Below are positions 17,910-28,538 of a DNA stretch of 64,000 nucleotides, one piece after another. Below the pieces are notes generated by a model. The model was not told the DNA's origin, did not search any database, and saw nothing but the letters and a program-made list of their open reading frames with translations. Location: the NCBI GenBank assembly GCA_028285755.1, contig JANQOQ010000008.1:1209399-1273398 (forward strand). The letters are read 5' to 3'. This DNA is from Puniceicoccaceae bacterium (GTDB lineage Bacteria; Verrucomicrobiota; Verrucomicrobiia; Opitutales; JAFGAQ01). Each line of letters begins with the position of its first letter. The first letter of the stretch is position 1. Position numbers and translations under genes: made by a program.

Positions 17910-19100
17910 ATGAACGAACCGAAGCAGAACTCTTTTTTAACTAATTTTCTTATCTATGTTTTGCCACCGATAGCGGTGCTTGGGCTGTCAGTATTTGCTG
18001 TATCGATGTTGGTTGTCTTCAAGAAAGAGCCGGCAGAACAACCCCTCGCACGGATTGTGCCAACGGTTGAGTATATAGTTGCACAATCGGAGGATGTAAC
18101 GCTTGACGTGCTCTCCCAGGGTACGGTGACTGCAAGGACGAATACCCTGCTTTTTTCGGAGGTCTCGGGGATTGTAGAGGAAATTTCACCGGCGTTGCTG
18201 GATGGCGGGTTTTTTGAGAAGGGCGACTTGCTGGTCAAAATTGAGGACACCGAATACCGTGCTGCGGTAGCGAATGCACGTAGTACGTTGGCACAGACTG
18301 AGCTACTGTATGAACAGGAAAAGGCACTGGCTGAGCAGGCAGTCATCGATTGGGAGCAAATTGGGGATGGAGAGCCAACCCCGCTGGTTTTACGAGAGCC
18401 GCAGCTCAATAAGGCCATGGCCGATGTGGAGGCGGCACAGATGGCACTGCAGTGGGCAGAGCGCAATCTGGAACGTACCCAAATCTACGCACCCTATGAT
18501 GGTCGAGTGCAGCAGAAGTTTATCGACCTGGGGCAAAGTGTTGCAGCTAAGCAGAGCCAGATTGCGAGTATTTACTCTGTGGATTTTGCGGAAGTGGTAC
18601 TGCCCATTCGCCTGAGCGAGGCAGCGTTTATTGAGCTGCCCGAGGCTTATCTGAATGGGGCAATCTCTGATAAACCGAAAGTGATGCTGACTGCTGATTT
18701 GGGCAGCAACCAGTTTAGTTGGGAAGGTTACATTGACCGCACCGGAGGCACACTGGATGCTCAAACCCGCCAGATACTGGCGGTTGCAACGGTAAAGGAT
18801 CCCTATGCAAAAACAGAGACCCTGGATAAACCCCCGCTGAAAGTGGGTATGTTTGTGAATGCGCGTATCGTGGGGAGACCTGTGAACTCGGTGTTTGTGC
18901 TGCCTCGCAGAGCGCTACGGAATGAGAGTGAGGTGTATATCGTAAATGATGAGAATCGCCTTGAATTACGCACCATTGAGCGGATTAAGCAGGATGTGGA
19001 GACTGTCATTGTTCGGGGGGATTTGGAATCAGGGGAACGTATCGTGCTAACGCCGCTGGAAATTGTCGTGGAGGGTATGGAGCTCAATCCGGAAAGCTAA
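17910..19100 (+). CDS. RND efflux periplasmic adaptor (HlyD/AcrA family), cassette 2
   Basis: 396 residues from ATG 17910. The frame is open 17 codons further upstream, but that would overlap the preceding lipoprotein gene and spoil the N-terminal anchor, so the internal ATG is preferred. Order of parts: membrane anchor (about 10-33), lipoyl halves around GIVEEISP and ERTQIYAPYDG, a coiled-coil hairpin, beta-barrel and membrane-proximal domain. It resembles the cassette 1 adaptor throughout, including VLREPQL in the hairpin, but stops where that protein's extra tail begins. Confidence 0.9.
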   Translation: MNEPKQNSFLTNFLIYVLPPIAVLGLSVFAVSMLVVFKKEPAEQPLARIVPTVEYIVAQSEDVTLDVLSQGTVTARTNTLLFSEVSGIVEEISPALLDGGFFEKGDLLVKIEDTEYRAAVANARSTLAQTELLYEQEKALAEQAVIDWEQIGDGEPTPLVLREPQLNKAMADVEAAQMALQWAERNLERTQIYAPYDGRVQQKFIDLGQSVAAKQSQIASIYSVDFAEVVLPIRLSEAAFIELPEAYLNGAISDKPKVMLTADLGSNQFSWEGYIDRTGGTLDAQTRQILAVATVKDPYAKTETLDKPPLKVGMFVNARIVGRPVNSVFVLPRRALRNESEVYIVNDENRLELRTIERIKQDVETVIVRGDLESGERIVLTPLEIVVEGMELNPES

Positions 19101-19101
19101 T

Positions 19102-22100
19102 ATGATCGCCTGGTTTACACGTAATGGAGTCGCGGCCAACCTGCTGATGGCAGTCATGGTATTCGGGGGGATTTTCTCCCTCATGAATATTAAGCGCGAG
19201 TTGTTTCCCGAGTTTTCTTTGGATATCATAACGGTGACCGTGCCTTATCTCGGCGCATCTCCGGAAGAAGTCGAAGAGGCCGTGGTTGTGCGGATCGAGG
19301 AGGCGGTGCAAGGCCTGGATGGTATAAAGGAAATAACCTCCAGCGCTTTTGAGGGGGCTGGACTTGTTTCAATTACCGTAAATAAGGGATTTGACCTGAG
19401 CAAATTGAAGGACCAGGTGAAAACGCGTGTGGATGCGATTACCACTTTTCCGGCGGAAACGGAGCGGCCAATTGTTGATGAGGTCCTGATTGAGCGGGAT
19501 ACGATATGGGTCTCCCTCTACGGGGATACGGATGAGAGAAGTATTAAGCGGCTTGCCGAGCGTATCCGTGATGATCTGATGGATCTTGATGGCATCAGCC
19601 AGGCAGTGATTCAGGGGGTGCGGGATTATGAAATCACCATTGAAGTCTCCGAGGAAGATATGGAGCAATATGGGATTACCTTTGATGATGTGGTGAATGC
19701 AGTGCGGGCTTACTCCGTTGATTTGCCGGGTGGTTTAATCCGATCTTCCGGGGGCGAGATCGCTTTGCGTACTGAGGAGCAGCTCTACAGCAGTAGTGAA
19801 TTTGAGGACATTGTGCTAATGAGTACTCCAACGGGCGGTAAGGTGTATCTGCAGGATGTGGCGACCGTGGTGGATGGATTTACCGATGAAACGCTCATTA
19901 CCCGTTTTAATGGAAAAACGTCCGCCTCCATACTTGTAAAGGAAGTGGGTGACGAAAATCCGATTGAGATATCTCAACTGGTCTATGACTATGTGGATAA
20001 ACTCAAAGAAGGCGGATTGCCGGCGGGCATCGAAGTCGAAGCCTGGGGGGACGCTTCCTTTTATCTGCAGGGCCGTCTTTCACTCCTGGTTAATAACGGA
20101 TTGATCGGATTTGGCCTGGTGCTCATTTCACTGGCGCTTTTCCTGAGACCTTCTCTGGCATTCTTTGTAGCGATTGGAATTCCCGTTAGTTTCCTGGGTA
20201 CTTTTATGGTCGGGCCTTTTATTGGCCTCTCGATTAATCTGATTTCGCTCTTTGCATTCATACTCGTACTTGGAATCGTGGTGGATGATGCAATTGTAGT
20301 CGGTGAGAGTGTATTTACTGAGTTCCAGAAGAATGGGCCGGGGGTGGATTCGGCGATCCGGGGAACGCATCTGGTATCCACACCGGTGACTTTTGCCATC
20401 TTAACGACTATTGTCGCGTTTCTCCCCATATTCTTCTTACCGGGGCTGATCGGTAAGTTCTTTTTGACGATACCGCTGGTCGTAATCCCCACACTGCTGT
20501 TTTCTCTGGTGCAGAGTAAGCTGGTGCTGCCTTATCACCTATCGCTGTGTAACGTAGGCGATAAGAAAAGGCGGGATAAGCTCAACCCGTTAAGTCGCTT
20601 TCAACGTTGGATTGCTGATAGCCTCGAGCGCTTTATCCAAGCCAACTACAAACCCTTCATCCAGGTAGTTATCCGTCATCGTTACCTGGCGCTTGCGGGA
20701 TTTGTAGGCGTCCTGATTCTGTCAGTGGGTTTGGTAGCCGGTGGAGTCATCCGCTTTGTGCAGTTTCCGAATGTGCCTTCGGATTTTATCAATGTTTCGT
20801 TGGAGATGGCTGAGGGAACACCTCTCGAGGATACAGAGCGGGCCATGGCACGCATCGATGAGGCACTGAAGGGTATATCTCGGGATGCAATCGCACGTGG
20901 TGAGCCGGATCCGGTGCAACATGTTGCTGCCTTTGTAGGTTACTCTATTCTGGATGCTGCCGGTTTTTCTACGGAAGTGTCCTCTGGCAGTAGTTTAGGT
21001 TCTATCGTTGTGGAGTTGTCGAAGAGTGAGATCCGCGATTCAAATGCTTTTGAAGTATCCAATGACTGGAGGGATCGCGTAGGGCAAATCCCCGGCGTGC
21101 GCAAGCTTACCTTTTTGGCGTCCGCTTCGGGCCCGGTGGGCTTACCGGTGGATATTCGCCTTACGGGTACGGATTTTGATCAGCTTAAGGAAGCATCTCT
21201 TGAGATTCAGGGACGATTGGCTGAGTTTGAAGGACTCTTTGATATCCGGGATACGTACTCGGAAGGTAAGCGTGAGATCAAGCTTAAGCTCAAGGATAAT
21301 GCCGAACTGCTTGGCGTGAATGCCTTTACACTCGCATCCCAGGTACGTAGCGCATTTTACGGTGCGGAGGCACAACGTATTCAGCGTGACCGGGATGACG
21401 TGCGCATCATGATCCGCTATCCGGAGGAGGATCGCCGCTCGGTGGGGAATCTTGAGCAAATGCGTATACGCACAGCCAGCGGGGCAGAGATTCCCTTGTT
21501 TCAGGTCGCGGAAATTGAGACAGGGGTTGGGTTCTCCAGTATAACACGCATTGATCGCAAACGAGTCATTAATATTCAGGCGGATGCGGATAAGGCCGTG
21601 GCCAATACCACTGAAATCAATGCGAAGCTCTATGGTGAGATATTGCCTGAAGTTTTACAGAAGTATCCGGGAATAGTATCCGTGAAGGATGGGGAGGCCC
21701 GGGATTTTGAAGAGCTGCTGCCTGTATTGATCTCCGGAATGATTATGGTGATGATCGTGATCTACGCATTGCTGGCGGTTCCCTTTAAGAGTTATCTGCA
21801 GCCAGGAATTGTCATCTTTGTGGTGCCATTCGGGATTGCCGGGGCAATATTGGGGCATCTGATCAATTTTCAGAGTTTCCTGACTCAGCCTCAGGATATC
21901 AGTATACTCTCTGTGCTCGGCATCATCGCGCTTTCCGGCGTAGTCGTAAATGATTCCCTGGTGCTTGTGGATTACATTAATAAGCTGCGCCTTCAGGGGG
22001 TTCCCCTGCGAGAGGCTGTTTGGCAGGGGGGGGTGGCCCGTTTTCGCCCGATTATCCTGACTTCGATGACGACCTTCGTGGGGCTTGTTCCTATCCTGCT

Positions 22101-22290
22101 CGAGCGTAGCCTGCAGGCACAATTTTTGATTCCGATGGCGACCTCGCTTGCTTTCGGGGTGTTGTTTGCGACGTTCATCACCCTCATTCTGGTTCCTTGC
22201 GTGTATCTGATCCTGGAAGATATTCTGTGGTTGATCAAATCCTGGTGGAAAGGCTTTCGCTATACGCTTACAGGTAAAGAAGACGGATGA
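19102..22290 (+). CDS. RND efflux permease (AcrB/MdtBC-like), cassette 2
   Basis: 1062 residues from ATG 19102, one base after the adaptor stop, with GGAAAG just upstream. It starts MIAWFTRNGVAANLLM, shows the two-fold repeat of six spans plus a large periplasmic loop, and keeps the TM4 aspartates (GIVVDDAIVVGES) needed for proton coupling. Long conserved blocks shared with the cassette 1 permease, such as SQVRSAFYGAEAQRIQRDRD, mark the pair as paralogues. The gene is followed by a TPP riboswitch, so the operon ends here, although no terminator hairpin is apparent. Confidence 0.92.
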   Translation: MIAWFTRNGVAANLLMAVMVFGGIFSLMNIKRELFPEFSLDIITVTVPYLGASPEEVEEAVVVRIEEAVQGLDGIKEITSSAFEGAGLVSITVNKGFDLSKLKDQVKTRVDAITTFPAETERPIVDEVLIERDTIWVSLYGDTDERSIKRLAERIRDDLMDLDGISQAVIQGVRDYEITIEVSEEDMEQYGITFDDVVNAVRAYSVDLPGGLIRSSGGEIALRTEEQLYSSSEFEDIVLMSTPTGGKVYLQDVATVVDGFTDETLITRFNGKTSASILVKEVGDENPIEISQLVYDYVDKLKEGGLPAGIEVEAWGDASFYLQGRLSLLVNNGLIGFGLVLISLALFLRPSLAFFVAIGIPVSFLGTFMVGPFIGLSINLISLFAFILVLGIVVDDAIVVGESVFTEFQKNGPGVDSAIRGTHLVSTPVTFAILTTIVAFLPIFFLPGLIGKFFLTIPLVVIPTLLFSLVQSKLVLPYHLSLCNVGDKKRRDKLNPLSRFQRWIADSLERFIQANYKPFIQVVIRHRYLALAGFVGVLILSVGLVAGGVIRFVQFPNVPSDFINVSLEMAEGTPLEDTERAMARIDEALKGISRDAIARGEPDPVQHVAAFVGYSILDAAGFSTEVSSGSSLGSIVVELSKSEIRDSNAFEVSNDWRDRVGQIPGVRKLTFLASASGPVGLPVDIRLTGTDFDQLKEASLEIQGRLAEFEGLFDIRDTYSEGKREIKLKLKDNAELLGVNAFTLASQVRSAFYGAEAQRIQRDRDDVRIMIRYPEEDRRSVGNLEQMRIRTASGAEIPLFQVAEIETGVGFSSITRIDRKRVINIQADADKAVANTTEINAKLYGEILPEVLQKYPGIVSVKDGEARDFEELLPVLISGMIMVMIVIYALLAVPFKSYLQPGIVIFVVPFGIAGAILGHLINFQSFLTQPQDISILSVLGIIALSGVVVNDSLVLVDYINKLRLQGVPLREAVWQGGVARFRPIILTSMTTFVGLVPILLERSLQAQFLIPMATSLAFGVLFATFITLILVPCVYLILEDILWLIKSWWKGFRYTLTGKEDG

Positions 22291-22341
22291 ATTCGTTTGC
22301 TTTTGCGCAATAGCCATGTTTTTAAAAGATTATTAAATAAG

Positions 22342-24393
<2,052 letters not shown>

Positions 24394-24412
24394 GCGCACA
24401 TTGCATTAAACG

Positions 24413-26815
24413 ATGCCTGAGTTGACCCGAGCGTTGCTCGAGCGAATTGCGGATTCGACGACCCTGATCGAAGCAGAGGGGCTCGTCGAACGGCAGGCGG
24501 TCAAGAACTGCAAAGTCACGGGCAATGTGATCACTGGAATGATCTATGATGCAGGCCGAAAGTATTTTCCACGCATCATGATCCATGAATCGGGCAAAGT
24601 GCAGAGTAAATGCGGTTGCCCGGCGGGTAAGATCGGGCGTGTTTGCATGCATGCGCTTGCTTTGTGCCTGCATGAACTGGATGCAAATCCCAAGCAGCCT
24701 GTTCGCAACGCAAGCACAGCAACGAATAAGACGAGTGTTCTCAAAAAATCGAATCAGTCTTTGCGGGATTTGGGCCAACGTGAAGTTTCGCAATTACTTG
24801 TGGACGGCTCGCCACAGTATTTGTCGATACAGCTACCCGCTACAAACCAAAGCTATATCCATGAGCTTCGAAAATTACTCGGGGATTATCGTTTCCAGCT
24901 TGAAGCCTCTAGCAGACAGTGGCGGTTGCGAGATAACCACCGGGTGCTTAATTTCCTGGCCGATCATTATCGGGATCTCAAAGACCGGTTTCAGGCAGAG
25001 TTTTCGGATAATTTCAGGAATCATTTTGACGGTCTTCACTTTGCGGAAGCGAGTGTTTCGCTGAATGAGTGTAATGATGAAACCGTGCTGGAGCTTAATC
25101 TAACTGCAGAAACTCCCATGGAGGAGATTAAGACTGAGATCCAGAGGGGGAAGCGCTATCTGGTAAGAGACGATAAAATTACCCTGGTTCCGCAGAAAAC
25201 TCTGGAAACACTGAAGGTTGTCGAACGCAAGTTGACCGGCAGTAGCCACACGACTGCTTATAGTCCCTCACGAATCCCTCTGCAAAAAGCACAGATGATC
25301 GACCTGCAAACCATTCTGAAGGATGAGGGGTTGGATTCGAAGCTGCCAAATCCATTTAAGGAAGAGACAGCTGCCCTTCGCAATTTGTCAAAACTGAAAG
25401 AAGCCCCCATCCAACCGCAGCTCAATGAGACACTACGGGTGTATCAGAAGGTAGGTGTTGCGTGGATGTATCACCTCTATCGAGAAGGGCTCGCCGGATT
25501 GCTTGCCGATGAAATGGGGCTCGGCAAGACCTTGCAGACGCTCGCTCTGATTCAGGCTATACGCAAAACGAACAGAAAATCCGTGTTGGTCGTGTGTCCT
25601 GCGGGTCTAGTGGAAAACTGGGCACGCGAAGTGCAAAAATTTACGCCGGAGCTTGCGGTATACCGGCATCATGGAACGGCTCGTAGCCTTGATGAGTTAA
25701 GTAAACTAAAAGCGCATATTGTTATCACCTCATACGGCACCCTGGTGCGTGATATTGATGTGTTTCTTGATCAGGAATATGCGCTCGTAATCGGAGATGA
25801 GGCCCAGCATATCAAGAATGCGAAAACTCAACATGCTCTAGCTATTAAGCGATTAAAGAGCTACGGTCGGGTTTTACTAACGGGAACGCCTATTGAGAAT
25901 CGCATCGAGGACCTGAGTTCGCTTTTTGGGTTTTTGTTGCCTGGCTATTTGTTAGATAAAAAGCGAGGTGAGGGTGATCGGGCTTGGCTTGAGCAGCGAA
26001 TACGCTCCCAGGCGGCACCTTATATCCTGAGGCGCACCAAGCGCCAGGTTGCTCCCGAGCTTCCAGCAAAGATCGAGCAAGTGTTCTACTGCGAAATGGG
26101 GGAGGTGCAACGAAAACTCTACGAGGATTTTCGCCGCAAGAGCCAGGGAACGATCTACAAACTGCTCGATCAGGGTGCGAACGAGGGCCAGGTGAAGATA
26201 GCGACATTTACCGAACTATTACGACTCAGACAGATATGCACAGATCCCCGACTGCTCAAACGGGAAGACGCCGTTGCCGAATCTGCAAAGCAGGAGGCGT
26301 TTTTTGAACTGCTCGATAATTGCATGGATGATGGCCATCGGGTTTTGGTTTTTTCACAGTTTACGAGTATGCTGGCATTGCTAAGGCAGAGCCTTGAAAC
26401 GAAGGCAATCGAGTATTGCTACATTGATGGATCTACAAAAAACCGATTGGCTGAGGCGGATCGTTTTAATGAGAGCGAAATACCGGTCTTTTTGATTTCA
26501 TTGAAGGCCGGGGGCACCGGACTGAACCTGACGGGTGCAGATACCGTGATCCATTACGACCCCTGGTGGAACCCTGCTGCCGAGGCTCAGGCGACTGACC
26601 GCGCCCACCGAATCGGCCAGAAGCAGACCGTCACCTCGTATAAGCTGATAGTAAGTGGAACGGTTGAGGAAAAAGTGCTGGAATTGCAGAATACGAAGCG
26701 AGACTTACTACAGGGGCTGTTCGAGGAGGCTGAACTGGGCAGTAGTCAACTGGAGCTCAATACGTTGCAGGAATTGTTAAATGTTTCTTTTTTTGAATCT
26801 AATAATTATAATTAG
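24413..26815 (+). CDS. SWIM zinc-finger SNF2/RapA-type DEAD-like helicase
   Basis: 800 residues. A SWIM-type zinc ligand set C-x-C-x8-C-x-H is at residues 67-80 (Cys67, Cys69, Cys78, His80), followed by a poorly conserved linker of about 270 residues. The SNF2 ATPase core has motif I DEMGLGKT near 366, motif II DEAQ near 462, LLTGTPIENR (motif III) and the C-terminal helicase motifs GGTGLNL and DRAHRIGQ. Bacterial members remodel DNA- or RNA-polymerase-bound proteins. It starts 19 bp after thiC and probably shares its transcript, which is an odd pairing that I cannot explain. Confidence 0.93.
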   Translation: MPELTRALLERIADSTTLIEAEGLVERQAVKNCKVTGNVITGMIYDAGRKYFPRIMIHESGKVQSKCGCPAGKIGRVCMHALALCLHELDANPKQPVRNASTATNKTSVLKKSNQSLRDLGQREVSQLLVDGSPQYLSIQLPATNQSYIHELRKLLGDYRFQLEASSRQWRLRDNHRVLNFLADHYRDLKDRFQAEFSDNFRNHFDGLHFAEASVSLNECNDETVLELNLTAETPMEEIKTEIQRGKRYLVRDDKITLVPQKTLETLKVVERKLTGSSHTTAYSPSRIPLQKAQMIDLQTILKDEGLDSKLPNPFKEETAALRNLSKLKEAPIQPQLNETLRVYQKVGVAWMYHLYREGLAGLLADEMGLGKTLQTLALIQAIRKTNRKSVLVVCPAGLVENWAREVQKFTPELAVYRHHGTARSLDELSKLKAHIVITSYGTLVRDIDVFLDQEYALVIGDEAQHIKNAKTQHALAIKRLKSYGRVLLTGTPIENRIEDLSSLFGFLLPGYLLDKKRGEGDRAWLEQRIRSQAAPYILRRTKRQVAPELPAKIEQVFYCEMGEVQRKLYEDFRRKSQGTIYKLLDQGANEGQVKIATFTELLRLRQICTDPRLLKREDAVAESAKQEAFFELLDNCMDDGHRVLVFSQFTSMLALLRQSLETKAIEYCYIDGSTKNRLAEADRFNESEIPVFLISLKAGGTGLNLTGADTVIHYDPWWNPAAEAQATDRAHRIGQKQTVTSYKLIVSGTVEEKVLELQNTKRDLLQGLFEEAELGSSQLELNTLQELLNVSFFESNNYN

Positions 26816-26876
26816 GTGAATTCATTGTTAGAATCCCAACAAACCTGCGAGTTATTCGTTAAGGTTTGTAGAAGAA

Positions 26877-27470
26877 ATGCGAACAAATGACCAGATCGAT
26901 GTCGAAAAACAAGTCGAACTATTGGCACGCATCGCCATCGGCGATCGCGGCGCACTGTCCGACTTTTATGATCAGGTTGGCAGGCCGTTGTTTGCGCTTT
27001 GTATGAAAATTCTGGGTAATGCAGAGGAAGCAGAGGAGGCCGTTCAGGATACTTTTTTAATGATTTGGAAACACGCAGGCAATTACGACTCGAAGATATC
27101 CCGCCCCTTCAGCTGGAGTATTGTGATCGCCCGTCGGATCTGCTGGAACCGCCTGCGTTCCCGCAATCGACATCAGCGTAAGATAGATGCCCTGAAAGAA
27201 GAGGCGGAGCCGGTTGTCAATCCCCATGAGGAGACGAGCCCTGAAGTTTCCCTCGAAAAGCAGGACATGGCAAAACAGGCGATGGATTCGATGAGCATTC
27301 TCAAGGATAGCGCACGCCATTGTCTGGAACTTGCATTTTTTAAAGGAATGACCCACGAAGAAATTGCCCGGGAGACCCGACTGCCTATCGGAACGGTAAA
27401 AACCTGGATCCGCAGGGGACTTCTTAAATTACGGAATCAAATGGAGACGGTAGCAGATGAAAAAATATGA
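26877..27470 (+). CDS. ECF-type RNA polymerase sigma factor
   Basis: 197 residues. Region 2 (EAEEAVQDTFLMIWKHAGNY, about 50-70) and region 4 helix-turn-helix (MTHEEIARETRLPIGTVKTW) are intact, and the linker matches SigK/SigL-like ECF factors. It should redirect RNA polymerase to a small stress or envelope regulon. The anti-sigma-like gene overlaps its last 14 bases, so the two are translated together, and an exported protease follows. Confidence 0.93.
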   Translation: MRTNDQIDVEKQVELLARIAIGDRGALSDFYDQVGRPLFALCMKILGNAEEAEEAVQDTFLMIWKHAGNYDSKISRPFSWSIVIARRICWNRLRSRNRHQRKIDALKEEAEPVVNPHEETSPEVSLEKQDMAKQAMDSMSILKDSARHCLELAFFKGMTHEEIARETRLPIGTVKTWIRRGLLKLRNQMETVADEKI

Positions 27471-28260
27471 AAACCTCATAGCCGATTACCTCGTCGGTGC
27501 ACTTAATAAAACTGAGGAGAAGCACTTCGAGAAGCTATTGCGCGAAGATGACGAGCTGCGGAATGCGTTCTTTGAGATGCAGCACGGGATAGAGACTGAA
27601 GTTATCCAGCTGGATGACTCAGGCTACGACCCTCAGGTAAAGTGGAAAACTCTGGGAGCTACCGTGAAATCGAGCCGTGCATTTTACGACACCCCCCTGG
27701 TGAAACCGATATTATCATGGGGAGGGTGGGCAGTTGCTGCCATGTTGGTCGTGGGTTTGGTTTTGATCCAATCCTACAGTGAGCGCACGTATACAGAATA
27801 TAGTGAGAATTTCCCGCAGAGCCCGACTTTGGCCGTATTTGATATGCCGCTGACTCAGGAAGGTGCCGTTAATAAACCCATGCTGAAGAAAGTGATCTAC
27901 TCCAATGAGAGTGAGGGTGAGGTAATTGATCTTGCCCAGCTCATTGCTGAGCAGATGTATCAGGAAATGAGCGAAACCAAGACAAATCCGGATGCCCGGG
28001 GTTTTCTCATCGTGGATATCCAGGGCAAACAAGGCTATGTCGGCCTCAGCGCATCTGAAACGATGAAACCGGATACGAATGAAACGGTTGAGATTTATGA
28101 CAAGGAAAACGGGCGTAAAATAGAGCTGGTATCATTACCCGCAGATGAGATGACGGGGGATGTTCTTTTTTACTTTCAATTGGAAGATGAGCAACCTTTG
28201 CCTAATTCTCCGCAAATGCTCACTCCCTACGTTAAGGTAAGCAACGCGCTCAATATTTAG
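27457..28260 (+). CDS. Membrane-anchored anti-sigma-like protein
   Basis: 267 residues. The N-terminal cytoplasmic part (YLVGALNKTEEKHFEKLL, acidic, helical) resembles an anti-sigma domain but lacks the His-Cys-Cys zinc motif. One membrane span lies at about 86-105 (WAVAAMLVVGLVLIQ), followed by an extracytoplasmic domain of about 160 residues. The start overlaps the sigma gene by 14 bases, a common arrangement for sigma/anti-sigma pairs. It probably sequesters the sigma factor until an envelope signal is sensed. The function rests on position and topology more than on sequence. Confidence 0.75.
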   Translation: MKKYENLIADYLVGALNKTEEKHFEKLLREDDELRNAFFEMQHGIETEVIQLDDSGYDPQVKWKTLGATVKSSRAFYDTPLVKPILSWGGWAVAAMLVVGLVLIQSYSERTYTEYSENFPQSPTLAVFDMPLTQEGAVNKPMLKKVIYSNESEGEVIDLAQLIAEQMYQEMSETKTNPDARGFLIVDIQGKQGYVGLSASETMKPDTNETVEIYDKENGRKIELVSLPADEMTGDVLFYFQLEDEQPLPNSPQMLTPYVKVSNALNI

Positions 28261-28282
28261 ATTTTACCCCTGAAAAAATAGA

Positions 28283-28318
28283 TGAGCCGCTGGCAGCATA
28301 GTAGGCGTCAGCGGCTCA
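28283..28318. terminator. Hairpin after the sigma/anti-sigma operon
   Basis: TGAGCCGCTG (28283-28292) pairs exactly with CAGCGGCTCA (28309-28318) over a 16-nt loop. No T-run follows (AAATAATTT), so it is terminator-like rather than a standard intrinsic terminator. Confidence 0.55.
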
Positions 28319-28538
28319 AATAATTTGGATGGAAACGTGGAAAAGTGTGTAAATATTAAAGCAGTATTTTAACTAAAAGCAAACTTTAGTTTACGATTTT
28401 TGGCTGAAAATGCCCAAATTGGTAACTTTTTCTTTCAAATCGGTTAATATTTCCTCTTTTTAAAGGTTCAACTTGCATTCATACACTTTCGGTAAATTAT
28501 TCTGCTGAAAAGATTAACGTACGTATTTGTCACCTCAT

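Noticed and set aside
21655-22317. Minus-strand open frame of 220 codons opposite the cassette 2 permease
   Set aside because: Antisense shadow of a strongly conserved coding region; His/Gln-rich composition is typical of such shadows.
28395-28425. TGGC...TGC motif upstream of the protease as a second sigma-54 site
   Set aside because: The spacing between GG and GC is 8 instead of 10, which abolishes recognition.
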